DNA of 23,184 bases from an uncultured Oscillospiraceae bacterium (GTDB lineage Bacteria > Bacillota > Clostridia > Oscillospirales > Acutalibacteraceae): the NCBI GenBank assembly GCA_902492895.1, contig CABUNG010000035.1, positions 1 through 23,184 on the forward strand, written 5' to 3'. This document shows positions 14,430 to 20,007 of this stretch, piece by piece (position 1 is the first letter of the stretch; every line of letters begins with the position of its first letter). Below the pieces are notes generated by a model. The model did not search any database. It had not been told where the DNA came from and worked only from the letters and a program-made list of their open reading frames with translations. A program made the translations under genes and the position numbers.

Positions 14430-14880
14430 ATTATTTTTAAGCCGCTCAAGCCGCATGTCATCAGGCTTTATCCGCTTTTCCAAAAGGCGGCTTTTCCCGT
14501 ATAATCTCACGGACCTATGGCGCGCACGCTGCGTGCCGTTTCCGTACTATGATGAATTGGATTTATTATTAGGTAGAAAAGTAGTCCGACCCGTGGAATC
14601 CTGATACGAGAGAGGGGTCCATCCTCTGCCTATCCGCCGTTGATCAAGCTGTGTCAGTATCCGCCATATGCCGGGGCTACCAAAACCATGGCCCTATACG
14701 AAGAGAAAACGATTCTATTGGTAATTATAGGACGTGAAATCCCCGCCGGGTCTTATACTATGCCCCCAAAAAGTTCGCCATTCGTGCGGAGGATATGGCA
14801 AAAAACGTGTTCATCCCTTTTGGACGTCTTCCCGCACGAGAGCGGAAAAGAGCGGCTGTCTGAATACGAATAGAACATCC
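14430..14880. other. Intergenic stretch without a convincing gene
   Basis: About 450 nt between the S10 promoter and the AT-rich element. The open frames (for example 14640-14873 on plus) have no family features. A TATAAT at 14500-14505 on the plus strand has only a poor -35, so any transcript there is speculative. A small CGGA...TCCG stem around GCACG-CTG-CGTGC follows at about 14510-14545. Composition is intermediate between host and element. It could be the eroded remains of the former operon upstream region or an unrecognised RNA. Confidence 0.4.
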
Positions 14881-14917
14881 GAAAGATTTTCATGTTTTTC
14901 TGCTGATTTTTCTCCTG

Positions 14918-14989
14918 TGATAGATAATTCACAATTTCCTGCTATAATTTGCTATAATAAGTATGAGTCAAATTCTGATTTATCTATCA
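14918..14989 (+). promoter_or_regulatory. Double TATAAT flanked by a 10-bp inverted repeat
   Basis: TGATAGATAA (14918-14927) and TTATCTATCA (14980-14989) are perfect inverted copies. Between them are two GCTATAAT copies (TATAAT at 14943-14948 and 14953-14958). The -35 candidates (TTCACA, 19-nt spacer) are weak. A transcript starting near 14965 would run about 130 nt to the intrinsic terminator at 15056-15099. This may be a small-RNA or a truncated gene promoter with its operator, or an end structure of the element. Confidence 0.35.
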
Positions 14990-15055
14990 AATCCTCTTAA
15001 AGCCCTGATATACCAAGGCTTCCCGCCAGTTGAATGTTCAATCCCTATGTAGTTT

Positions 15056-15078
15056 CCCTTGTTTTTGCCCTTACGAGC
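15056..15078 (+). repeat. Direct repeat copy 1 (nick-site-like core)
   Basis: The 23-nt sequence starts CCCTTGTTTTTGCCC and ends TTACGAGC. It matches the copy at 17837-17859 at 21 of 23 positions in the same orientation. The GCCCTTACG core resembles the GCGCCCTTACGGG part of pIP501/RSF1010-class relaxase nick regions. The similarity ends sharply at both edges of the 23 nt. Confidence 0.6.
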
Positions 15079-15099
15079 CGAAACAAGGGCAATTTTTTT
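15056..15099 (+). terminator. Intrinsic terminator, plus strand
   Basis: CCCTTGTTT (15056-15064) pairs perfectly with AAACAAGGG (15081-15089). The 16-nt loop holds the nick-like core, and seven T follow (15093-15099). It looks like an efficient rho-independent terminator for plus-strand transcripts. No intact gene precedes it in the window, so it may end a small RNA or a lost gene. Confidence 0.6.
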
Positions 15100-15109
15100 C
15101 CCGCCGACT

Positions 15110-15274
15110 ACCTTATCCAGCAGCCTTGCCGAGTGGGAGCGACAGGTCAAGGAAAAGCGCAGACCGCCAAAACCGCCCGAAAGAGAGAACGTCAGAAACA
15201 GGCTTAAACAGTTACAGGAGCAGGGTAGGCAACAGCCATGCAGAAAGAAATCCTTTGACAGAGACAGCCGATAG
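15110..15274 (+). pseudogene. C-terminal fragment of a mobile-element protein, possibly relaxase
   Basis: In the plus frame ending with TAG at 15272-15274, the last about 50 codons read as a charged helical tail: LAEWERQVKEKRRPPKPPER, then NVRNRLKQLQEQGRQQ and KKSFDRDSR. This style resembles the tail of MobA/MobL-type mobilization proteins. Upstream the frame turns into low-plausibility sequence that crosses the terminator hairpin, and no start with a ribosome binding site exists. I read it as the 3' remnant of a deleted mobilization gene. The exact family is uncertain. Confidence 0.4.
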
Positions 15275-15280
15275 GCACAG

Positions 15281-15316
15281 AAAAACCGCCGCTATGGTGT
15301 TACCCATAATCGGCGG
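15281..15316 (-). terminator. Intrinsic terminator of the hydrolase-KTR operon
   Basis: On the minus strand CCGCCG (15316-15311) pairs with CGGCGG (15291-15286), the stem is extended by inner TTATGG/CCATA pairing, and five T follow (plus-strand AAAAA at 15281-15285). It lies 15 nt after the stop of the KTR gene, so it closes the minus-strand cargo operon. Confidence 0.75.
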
Positions 15317-15330
15317 CTTACATAGTTTGA

Positions 15331-15501
15331 TTAGTGTTCCTGCTTCTGGATGACGGTTATCTGCAAATCCTTTGCGTTTATCAGTGTTTCCTGCCTGCAT
15401 TTCGGGCAGTACAGAGGATAGTTTTTCAAAACGGTATCTTCCCGTATTTTATTGTGTGTTTTCCTGCCACAGATGGGACAGATTATCCATTCTGTTTGCA
15501 T
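15331..15501 (-). CDS. Cysteine-rich KTR-domain protein
   Basis: This 56-codon gene was read directly from the minus strand. The product starts MQTEWIICPICGRKTHNKIR and has two CxxC knuckles (Cys8/Cys11 and Cys32/Cys35), with the TVLKNYPLYCPKCRQETLIN block between and after them. This is the small zinc-ribbon family called Cys-rich KTR, common in Firmicutes conjugative elements, often near resistance genes. Its function is not known; nucleic-acid or zinc binding is plausible. It starts 44 nt after the hydrolase stop with AAGGAT upstream and is followed by a terminator. Confidence 0.85.
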   Translation of the reverse strand: MQTEWIICPICGRKTHNKIREDTVLKNYPLYCPKCRQETLINAKDLQITVIQKQEH

Positions 15502-15545
15502 ATTCTAATCCTTACTTGTTTTTCTCAATATCCTATAACTTCCCT

Positions 15546-16532
15546 TTACTTCACAGGCATATACCTATCGAGGTATTCATCCACCGCTTCCATATATTCT
15601 TTCATAACAGCATTGTCATTCTGAACGCCGTGTCCCGAATGGGTGGCCTCAAAAAGCTTATAATCAACGCCGTTATCATCAAGTGCCTTTACCAAATGTC
15701 GCACTCCCTTCCACGGCTGTATTCTGTCATGCGTACCGTAGAGCAGGAGACTTGGGCAGGAATTTTCATCGACAAAACGGAAAGCTGAAATCGGTTTCAT
15801 CAGTTCCTGATAAGAACCGTCTTTTATCATGTCGGGAGTGAGTTCCACTCCGCCCATGACGCTGAATAAACCCGCTGCCGCTTTTCTTGATTCATCGGTA
15901 TCCTGATCAAGTCCGTAAATTCCCCAATCCTCTGCATAGAAGCTGGATGGGCCAACCATTTCAAACATCAACTTGACGGGAACGGGAGATTCCGCAGCGT
16001 CTCTGTATGCATAAAGCATGGCAAGACAGCCTCCGGCAGAACCGCCGGATATTGTCATTTCCGTAATGTTATAACCAAGTTTCTTTGCTTCTTCAATGAC
16101 AACAGGCATAGCTGCTTTGATTTCATTGGCCTGTGTAAGAACGCTTTTGTTGTTTTCGTCGGTGCGGAGCGTGTAGTTGATGCCGCAGGCTACATAGCCC
16201 TTACTGCACAGCCACGCAAGCATTTCCTTATCATCGGCTTTATCTCCTGTTGTAAAACCGCCTGCGTGAAGATAGACAACCAAGCCGTAGCTTTCTTTTG
16301 TGTTATCCTTTGGCAGATAGAGGTCAAATTTATTTGCTTCACCGTCGCCATAGGAAATATCGGTTTTCAGCGTTCCAAGCTCGTCGCTCCACTGAACGCT
16401 GTAATTTTTTGCCCATGACGGTTTAATTGCAACTTTTGATACCATGCCGCCCACAAAAGCCAAAACAAATACCAAAATACCGATTCCGATTGGCACGGCT
16501 CTCACCTTCTTTTCTCTCTTTGTCTTGCTCAT
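15546..16532 (-). CDS. Membrane-anchored alpha/beta hydrolase (HSL/carboxylesterase-like)
   Basis: The 328-residue protein has one N-terminal membrane segment (about residues 12-32, after a lysine-rich MSKTKREKKVR) and then an extracytoplasmic catalytic domain. The oxyanion motif HAGG lies at 89-92 and the nucleophile elbow GGSAGG at 163-168 (Ser165). The acid is probably Asp269 (THDRIQPW) and the base His298 or His301 (ATHSGHG). The fold suggests ester or amide hydrolysis; the substrate is unknown. GGAGG lies 9 nt before the ATG, inside the upstream microprotein gene, whose stop overlaps this start (ATGA). Confidence 0.88.
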   Translation of the reverse strand: MSKTKREKKVRAVPIGIGILVFVLAFVGGMVSKVAIKPSWAKNYSVQWSDELGTLKTDISYGDGEANKFDLYLPKDNTKESYGLVVYLHAGGFTTGDKADDKEMLAWLCSKGYVACGINYTLRTDENNKSVLTQANEIKAAMPVVIEEAKKLGYNITEMTISGGSAGGCLAMLYAYRDAAESPVPVKLMFEMVGPSSFYAEDWGIYGLDQDTDESRKAAAGLFSVMGGVELTPDMIKDGSYQELMKPISAFRFVDENSCPSLLLYGTHDRIQPWKGVRHLVKALDDNGVDYKLFEATHSGHGVQNDNAVMKEYMEAVDEYLDRYMPVK

Positions 16533-16663
16533 AGGAAATTACCTCCAAACATCGTTCCGCCCAGCATAAGATTCATTACGGCTCTGACCGCAAGCCTGCC
16601 GAGAACAAATGCTACAACGGCGATAATGATTAGAATAATCCATCTTTTTTGTGTTAGTGTCAT
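16529..16663 (-). CDS. 44-aa single-pass membrane microprotein
   Basis: Read directly from the minus strand, this 44-codon frame starts MTLTQKRWIILIIIAVVAFV and ends TMFGGNFL. A hydrophobic helix spans about residues 8-24, followed by RLAVRAV and a glycine-rich tail. AAAGGAA sits about 8 nt before the ATG. Its TGA overlaps the hydrolase ATG by 4 nt, so the two are translationally coupled, and a good promoter lies upstream. No family is recognised. It may be a membrane partner of the hydrolase or the truncated remnant of a larger membrane protein. Confidence 0.7.
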   Translation of the reverse strand: MTLTQKRWIILIIIAVVAFVLGRLAVRAVMNLMLGGTMFGGNFL

Positions 16664-16692
16664 TTCTGTAAATTCCTTTCTGCCATTACCTA

Positions 16693-16721
16693 TTGACTTT
16701 TTGTATACAGAGTGTTATCAT
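16693..16721 (+). promoter_or_regulatory. Promoter of the TetR-family gene
   Basis: The -35 TTGACT (16693-16698) and -10 TATCAT (16716-16721) are separated by 17 nt on the plus strand. The predicted start is near 16728, just before the palindrome at 16737-16766. The -10 overlaps a smaller inverted repeat TATCAT-GAAG-ATGATA (16716-16731). A repressor bound at the palindrome would sit at about +10 to +39. Confidence 0.65.
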
Positions 16722-16736
16722 GAAGATGATACATCT

Positions 16737-16766
16737 GTTTCGCCGATATTATTGTATCAGCGAAAC
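16737..16766. promoter_or_regulatory. TetR-type operator palindrome
   Basis: GTTTCGCCGATA (16737-16748) and TATCAGCGAAAC (16755-16766) are inverted copies matching at 11 of 12 positions around a 6-bp centre. Such palindromes in the divergent region next to a TetR gene are the usual autoregulatory operator. It covers the -10 of the minus-strand operon promoter and lies just downstream of the tetR start site, so one dimer or pair of dimers could block both. Confidence 0.75.
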
Positions 16767-16779
16767 TCCTTAATGTCAA
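16751..16779 (-). promoter_or_regulatory. Promoter of the microprotein-hydrolase-KTR operon
   Basis: On the minus strand a consensus -35 TTGACA (16774-16779) and -10 TACAAT (16751-16756) are separated by exactly 17 nt. The -10 is inside the palindromic operator. The predicted start at about 16744 leaves an 80-nt leader to the microprotein ATG. Confidence 0.75.
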
Positions 16780-16793
16780 TGGGAGGCGACGAA

Positions 16794-17327
16794 ATGAGAC
16801 AAACCGTAAAAAATGTATCACCGTTCAGCAATCAAGCGAGAAACGCTTATGTCATAGAGCATATTACGGATTCACTTTTGAAGCTGCTGCGGGACAAGCC
16901 TATCGGAGATATATCCATCAGCGAATTATGCGACCTTGCCGGTATCGGCAGAGCTTCGTTTTATCGGAATTTTGAAAGCAAAGAGGGTATTTTGCGGGGA
17001 TATATCAATAAAATATTCAAAGAATGGACGGACGAAGCAGACCGAAAGGAAAACAGAGCGTTAAACGAATTGCTCGGCTTAATGTTTGCACATTTTGAAA
17101 AACACAGAGATTTTTACAGTTTATTGAATGAAAGAAATCTTGTGTACCTTTTGAAAGATGTCATTATCGGGCTATGCGGGCCGAAGCCCGAACATTCAAA
17201 GGTGGAAGCATACGCAAGGGCATATGTAGCATACACGCTGTACGGCTGGATTGAGGTGTGGTTTCAGCGTGGAATGCAGGAAACCGCAGAGGAAATAGCA
17301 GGAATGTTTCAGGCACAAGGGTTTTAA
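16794..17327 (+). CDS. TetR/AcrR-family transcriptional regulator
   Basis: The start MRQTVKNVSPFSNQ at 16794 is preferred over the longer open frame because GGGAGG lies 7 nt before it and the extra upstream residues cover the promoter. The 177-residue protein has an N-terminal helix-turn-helix at about 41-62 (SISELCDLAGIGRASFYRNF), the hallmark of the family. A helical ligand-binding domain follows. It probably represses itself and the divergent hydrolase operon through the palindrome at 16737-16766. The inducer is unknown, perhaps a hydrolase substrate. Confidence 0.88.
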   Translation: MRQTVKNVSPFSNQARNAYVIEHITDSLLKLLRDKPIGDISISELCDLAGIGRASFYRNFESKEGILRGYINKIFKEWTDEADRKENRALNELLGLMFAHFEKHRDFYSLLNERNLVYLLKDVIIGLCGPKPEHSKVEAYARAYVAYTLYGWIEVWFQRGMQETAEEIAGMFQAQGF

Positions 17328-17335
17328 TACAAAAG

Positions 17336-17368
17336 CAGCGGCAGGAGTTTATCCTGCCGCTGTTGTCT
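17336..17368. terminator. Bidirectional terminator between tetR and tnpV
   Basis: CAGCGGCAGG (17336-17345) pairs perfectly with CCTGCCGCTG (17353-17362) around a 7-nt loop. On the plus strand TTGTCTGTT follows; on the minus strand CTTTTGTATT follows. It lies 8 nt after the tetR stop and just past the tnpV stop, so it can serve both convergent genes. Confidence 0.7.
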
Positions 17369-17369
17369 G

Positions 17370-17747
17370 TTAGCAATAAATCAAATCCGTTATGACTATT
17401 TCTGTTGCCCTGTTGCGGATGTTATTCATCCTCTGTACCCATTCAAGCTGATTATTCGCCTTTAGCTTTTCCGTCACGCCTTCACGCTCTGCCATCTGCT
17501 TTACCAGCCGACAAAGCATTTCCTCTGCCTGCTCGTCAATATCGGTAAGATAGCTGTTCAGTTTACCGCTTGTCAGTAGCGTGGTGTAGGTTGCCTTTCT
17601 ATGCTCTTTCAGATAGCGTTTATGCCGCTGTCCCCATATGCCGATAGGCTTGTTTTTTTCGGCTGGTAAGGTAAGACACGGAATATAGTAATCTCCTTGC
17701 AGTTCGTACCAAAGCCCGTTATTTTCATCATAAATGTACTTGTCCAT
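17370..17747 (-). CDS. tnpV: TnpV-type transposon-encoded protein
   Basis: The 125-residue product starts MDKYIYDENNGLWYELQGDY with GGAGG 8 nt upstream, which decides this start over the one at 17780. The YIPCLTLPAE and PIGIWGQRHKRYLKEHRKA segments (about 34-52) are the recognisable part of TnpV, a small protein first named in Tn4451 and common in Clostridial mobilizable elements. Its function is not known, and it is dispensable for Tn4451 excision as far as I recall. The length is close to family size, so it is likely intact. Confidence 0.8.
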   Translation of the reverse strand: MDKYIYDENNGLWYELQGDYYIPCLTLPAEKNKPIGIWGQRHKRYLKEHRKATYTTLLTSGKLNSYLTDIDEQAEEMLCRLVKQMAEREGVTEKLKANNQLEWVQRMNNIRNRATEIVITDLIYC

Positions 17748-17780
17748 CTTGAAATCCTCCAGTATAATATATTCGCACAT

Positions 17781-18190
17781 ATGTCACAATTCCCCAATTG
17801 CCACACTTTGTTATATCTTGTTATGAGATTTTCCTGCCCTTGCTTTTGCCCTTATGAGCAATCGTAGCAGGGGTAAACTTGTGTGAAACCGTATAAAGTG
17901 ATAAGGGGAGCAGACTGCGATAAAACCTTTGTTTTCAAGGTTTTTGGAGGATTTTATTGATAACCTACGGTGAGCAATAATCGCTCATAAGACCGTGTGT
18001 TTCAAATTCCAGTTTGTCGGACTGAGTCAAAATCCTTTAGAACGAGGGCACAACTTTATACGGGGCATGCCCCGAGTATGCACTCTGCAAGGCTGACATC
18101 CCGGACATACGAATATCCGGGATGTTTGTTCCAAATAAGAGGCCACACCTCTTGCGCCGCTTTGCAACCATCTTGCACACTTGGTCAAAA
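17781..18190. other. Gene-less element remnant with multiple inverted repeats
   Basis: This holds the second 23-nt repeat, a CTTATGAGC / GCTCATAAG inverted pair (17851-17859 and 17983-17991), and a hairpin AAAACCTT / AAGGTTTT (about 17922-17944). Next to the hairpin is a GGAGG and a TTG-started frame of only seven codons before a stop. A perfect palindrome CGGGGCATGCCCCG lies at 18061-18074, and a 9-bp stem CATCCCGGA / TCCGGGATG at 18097-18124. The GGAGG-TTG looks like the preserved start of a deleted gene. No long ORF is credible. Confidence 0.45.
17837..17859 (+). repeat. Direct repeat copy 2 (nick-site-like core)
   Basis: CCCTTGCTTTTGCCC followed by TTATGAGC differs from copy 1 (15056-15078) at positions 7 and 19 only. 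It too can fold with its flanks: TTGCT/AGCAA and CCTGC/GCAGG place the GCCCTTA core in a loop. The two copies bracket the cargo genes. Confidence 0.6.
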
Positions 18191-18220
18191 GGGACGGCGT
18201 GACCGAAGCCACGCCGTCCC
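18187..18220 (-). terminator. Intrinsic terminator of telA
   Basis: On the minus strand GGGACGGCGTG (18220-18210) pairs perfectly with CACGCCGTCCC (18201-18191), with two further pairs closing a TTCG tetraloop of the very stable C(UUCG)G type. TTTT follows (18190-18187). It lies about 90 nt after the telA stop. Confidence 0.75.
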
Positions 18221-18312
18221 TTGAAAAACAATATTTTCGGCCTTTTAAATTACAAACACGGCCCTTTTGGCCCAGCGGGTATTTCCGGCAAAGTCCGGCC
18301 GGAGCCGGAGCT

Positions 18313-19473
18313 TTAATTGCGCAGCTGCAGCAGCTTCTGCTTGAGTTCGCCCTCGATCCGGCCGATTTCGGCCTCAGCCTCGCGGCGCTTCTGCCGGCCC
18401 TCGTCCTGGATGCGCATGACCTCGTCCAGGGTGGAGATGAGGGATTCGTTCGTCGTTTTGAGGGTCTCCATATCCACGATGCCGCGTTCCGATTCCTTGG
18501 CGGTCTCGATGGTCGCGGTCTTGAGCGCGGCTGCGTTTTTCTTGAGCAGTTCGTTGGTCATATCGGTGACCGCGCGCTGGGCCTCCATCGCCTGCTGCGA
18601 ATGGGCCAGGCCGAGCGCCAGCACCATCTGGGATTTCCACAGCGGGATGGTGTTGACGAGGGTAGTCTGGATTTTCTCGGTCATCATGGTGTCGTTGTTC
18701 TGCACCAGACGGATCTGGGGGGCCATCTGGATCGAGATGATCCGGGTCAGTTCCAGATCGTGCACCTTCTTTTCAAAACGGGTGCACAGTGCGTCGAGAT
18801 CGTTTGCGGCCTGGGCGTCTTCCGGAAGTCCGGAGGCCCTCGCTTTCTCCTGGAGAGCGGGCAGCTCGACAGTGCGGACCTCCTCCAGCTTTTTCTTGCC
18901 GGCGAGGATATACATCGACAGCTCTTTGAAGTAGGTCAGATTCAGCTTATACAGCTCGTCGAGGGTGGCGACGTCCTTCATGAGGGTGACCTGGTGACTT
19001 TCGAGCGCGGAGCAGATTTTCTCCACGTTGACTTCCGCCTTGTCGTATTTCGCCTTCATAGCACTGACCTTGTTGCCCGCTTTGCGGAAAATCGAGAAGA
19101 AGCCTTTGTCCTCCTCTTCATCCGTGATGGTGCGCAGCTGGCCGACGAGATTCGTGAGCATCTCCCCCACCTCGCCCATGTCCTTGGTACGGACATTCTG
19201 CAGGGCGGATTCCGAGAAGCTCGCAACCTTCTGCTGGGCGGCGGCGCCGTACTGCAGGATGACATTGGAGTCGGTGACGTCGATGGTCTTTGAAAAGTCG
19301 TCCACCATTTTCCGTTCCTGCGGCGTCAAGGAGGACTCGTCGAGCTGGACGGGAACGATGGCATCGTCTTTGACCTCCTCCAGCGAAGGCTGGACAGCGG
19401 CAAATGGATCAAGGGTGAGAACAGGGGTTTCTTCCACAGCGGTTTCCGCCTCGGGACGCCGTTCGTCGGCCAT
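18313..19473 (-). CDS. telA: TelA-family toxic anion resistance protein
   Basis: The 386-residue protein is soluble, mostly helical and charged, with the TelA family layout. An acidic disordered N-terminus (1-50) is followed by FSKTIDVTDSNVILQYGAAA (about 60-79) and coiled-coil stretches. The conserved VQNNDTMMTEKIQTTLVNTIP-like block lies near 270 (NDTMMTEKIQTTLVNTIPLW). The family was named for tellurite resistance, but its normal role is probably envelope stress. The start at 19473 has AAAGGTG upstream. It is monocistronic, with its own promoter and terminator. Confidence 0.9.
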   Translation of the reverse strand: MADERRPEAETAVEETPVLTLDPFAAVQPSLEEVKDDAIVPVQLDESSLTPQERKMVDDFSKTIDVTDSNVILQYGAAAQQKVASFSESALQNVRTKDMGEVGEMLTNLVGQLRTITDEEEDKGFFSIFRKAGNKVSAMKAKYDKAEVNVEKICSALESHQVTLMKDVATLDELYKLNLTYFKELSMYILAGKKKLEEVRTVELPALQEKARASGLPEDAQAANDLDALCTRFEKKVHDLELTRIISIQMAPQIRLVQNNDTMMTEKIQTTLVNTIPLWKSQMVLALGLAHSQQAMEAQRAVTDMTNELLKKNAAALKTATIETAKESERGIVDMETLKTTNESLISTLDEVMRIQDEGRQKRREAEAEIGRIEGELKQKLLQLRN

Positions 19474-19543
19474 GATGAACACACCTTTCTGTCTTGACCG
19501 CCGGTCCGAAGAGCGGCGGATAATTCTACATATATATGTATGT

Positions 19544-19572
19544 ATTGTAAGGGATGACGATAAGGAAGTCAA
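19544..19572 (-). promoter_or_regulatory. Promoter of telA
   Basis: On the minus strand -35 TTGACT (19567-19572) and -10 TACAAT (19544-19549) are separated by 17 nt. The predicted start region includes the perfect 14-bp palindrome TACATATATATGTA (19527-19540), which could be an operator. The leader to the telA ATG is about 65 nt. Confidence 0.65.
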
Positions 19573-19592
19573 GTCTTTCCTGGCGCCTGGAA

Positions 19593-19621
19593 TTGACAGA
19601 ACGCGCCGGAAGGCGTACAAT
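19593..19621 (+). promoter_or_regulatory. Promoter of the cobalamin-uptake operon
   Basis: The plus-strand -35 TTGACA (19593-19598) and -10 TACAAT (19616-19621) have a 17-nt spacer. It lies 20 bp from the telA -35, pointing the other way. Transcription would begin near 19628, about 20 nt before the riboswitch aptamer. Confidence 0.75.
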
Positions 19622-19644
19622 ATGAACCGTATTTCAGAACATAA

Positions 19645-19825
19645 CCGAGCAGGTGCCTCCGTGCGGGTCCGGCGATCCGCGGAGGAGAATAGGGAAGCGG
19701 GTGAAAGTCCCGCGCGGTCCCGCCGCTGTAACCGTCTGTCAAGTCGCATTCGCCACTGGTCTCATGACCGGGAAGGCGGATGAGCCGGAATTGGACGGAA
19801 GCCAGAAGACCTGCCTGCCCGGCCG
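19645..19825 (+). promoter_or_regulatory. Cobalamin (B12) riboswitch aptamer
   Basis: The conserved elements appear in order: AGGTGCC (19651-19657), a P3-like stem CCTCCG/CGGAGG, and then GAATAGGGAAGCGGGTGAAA with GTCCCGCGCGGTCCCGCCGC and TGTAA, which is the family core. The peripheral GCCACTGG region follows, and the B12-box-like GCCAGAAGACCTGCC lies at 19801-19815. Size and spacing match the class. It stands between a promoter and a corrinoid ABC importer, the expected regulon. Adenosyl- versus other cobalamin specificity was not judged. Confidence 0.93.
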
Positions 19826-19900
19826 ATCCCCTCTCTACGGACGATAGAGCAGGCGTTTTCGTGTTTTCCGTTTCCCGGCCGCATCCGGGGACGGGCCGGA

Positions 19901-19938
19901 CGGCTGCCTGCTCCGAGTGAGCGGGCAGCCGTTTTATT
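19901..19938 (+). terminator. Riboswitch-controlled intrinsic terminator
   Basis: CGGCTGCCTGCTC (19901-19913) pairs with GAGCGGGCAGCCG (19919-19931), 13 pairs with one T-G, followed by TTTTATT. Upstream GAGCAGGC (19847-19854) is exactly complementary to GCCTGCTC (19906-19913) and could act as antiterminator. It in turn can pair with GCCTGC (19813-19818) at the aptamer end. This predicts termination when cobalamin is bound. The wiring is inferred from complementarity. Confidence 0.75.
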
Positions 19939-20007
19939 CAGGGGAACTGGGATACGAAACAAATTGGGCCATCCCCGAAGGGACGGTCCGCGAAAGGTGG
20001 AAATCCC

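Larger units (their letters stand above)
14880..18190. mobile_element. Decayed mobilizable/transposon-derived island
   Basis: The sequence is visibly richer in A and T than both flanks and uses different codons. It carries a TnpV-type gene, a Cys-rich KTR gene and a relaxase-tail-like fragment, all typical passengers of Clostridial conjugative or mobilizable elements (Tn4451- and Tn1549-like). Two 23-nt direct near-repeats are at 15056-15078 and 17837-17859. No intact integrase, resolvase or relaxase gene is present, so it appears immobile. The boundaries are approximate and were judged by composition. No target duplication could be identified. Confidence 0.7.

Noticed and set aside
14640..14873. 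77-codon plus-strand frame in the gene-poor stretch
   Set aside because: No ribosome binding site and no recognisable sequence; composition does not look coding.
15030..15045. TGTTCAATCCC resembling a tRNA T-arm end
   Set aside because: No acceptor stem, D-arm or anticodon arm can be folded around it.
17753..17790. TTGTGA-N17-TATACT promoter candidate right before tnpV
   Set aside because: The implied start site would fall inside the tnpV ribosome binding site, leaving no usable leader.
17997..18224. 75-codon plus-strand frame and overlapping minus-strand frames near the telA terminator
   Set aside because: They run through palindromes and the terminator hairpin and have no motif or start signals.
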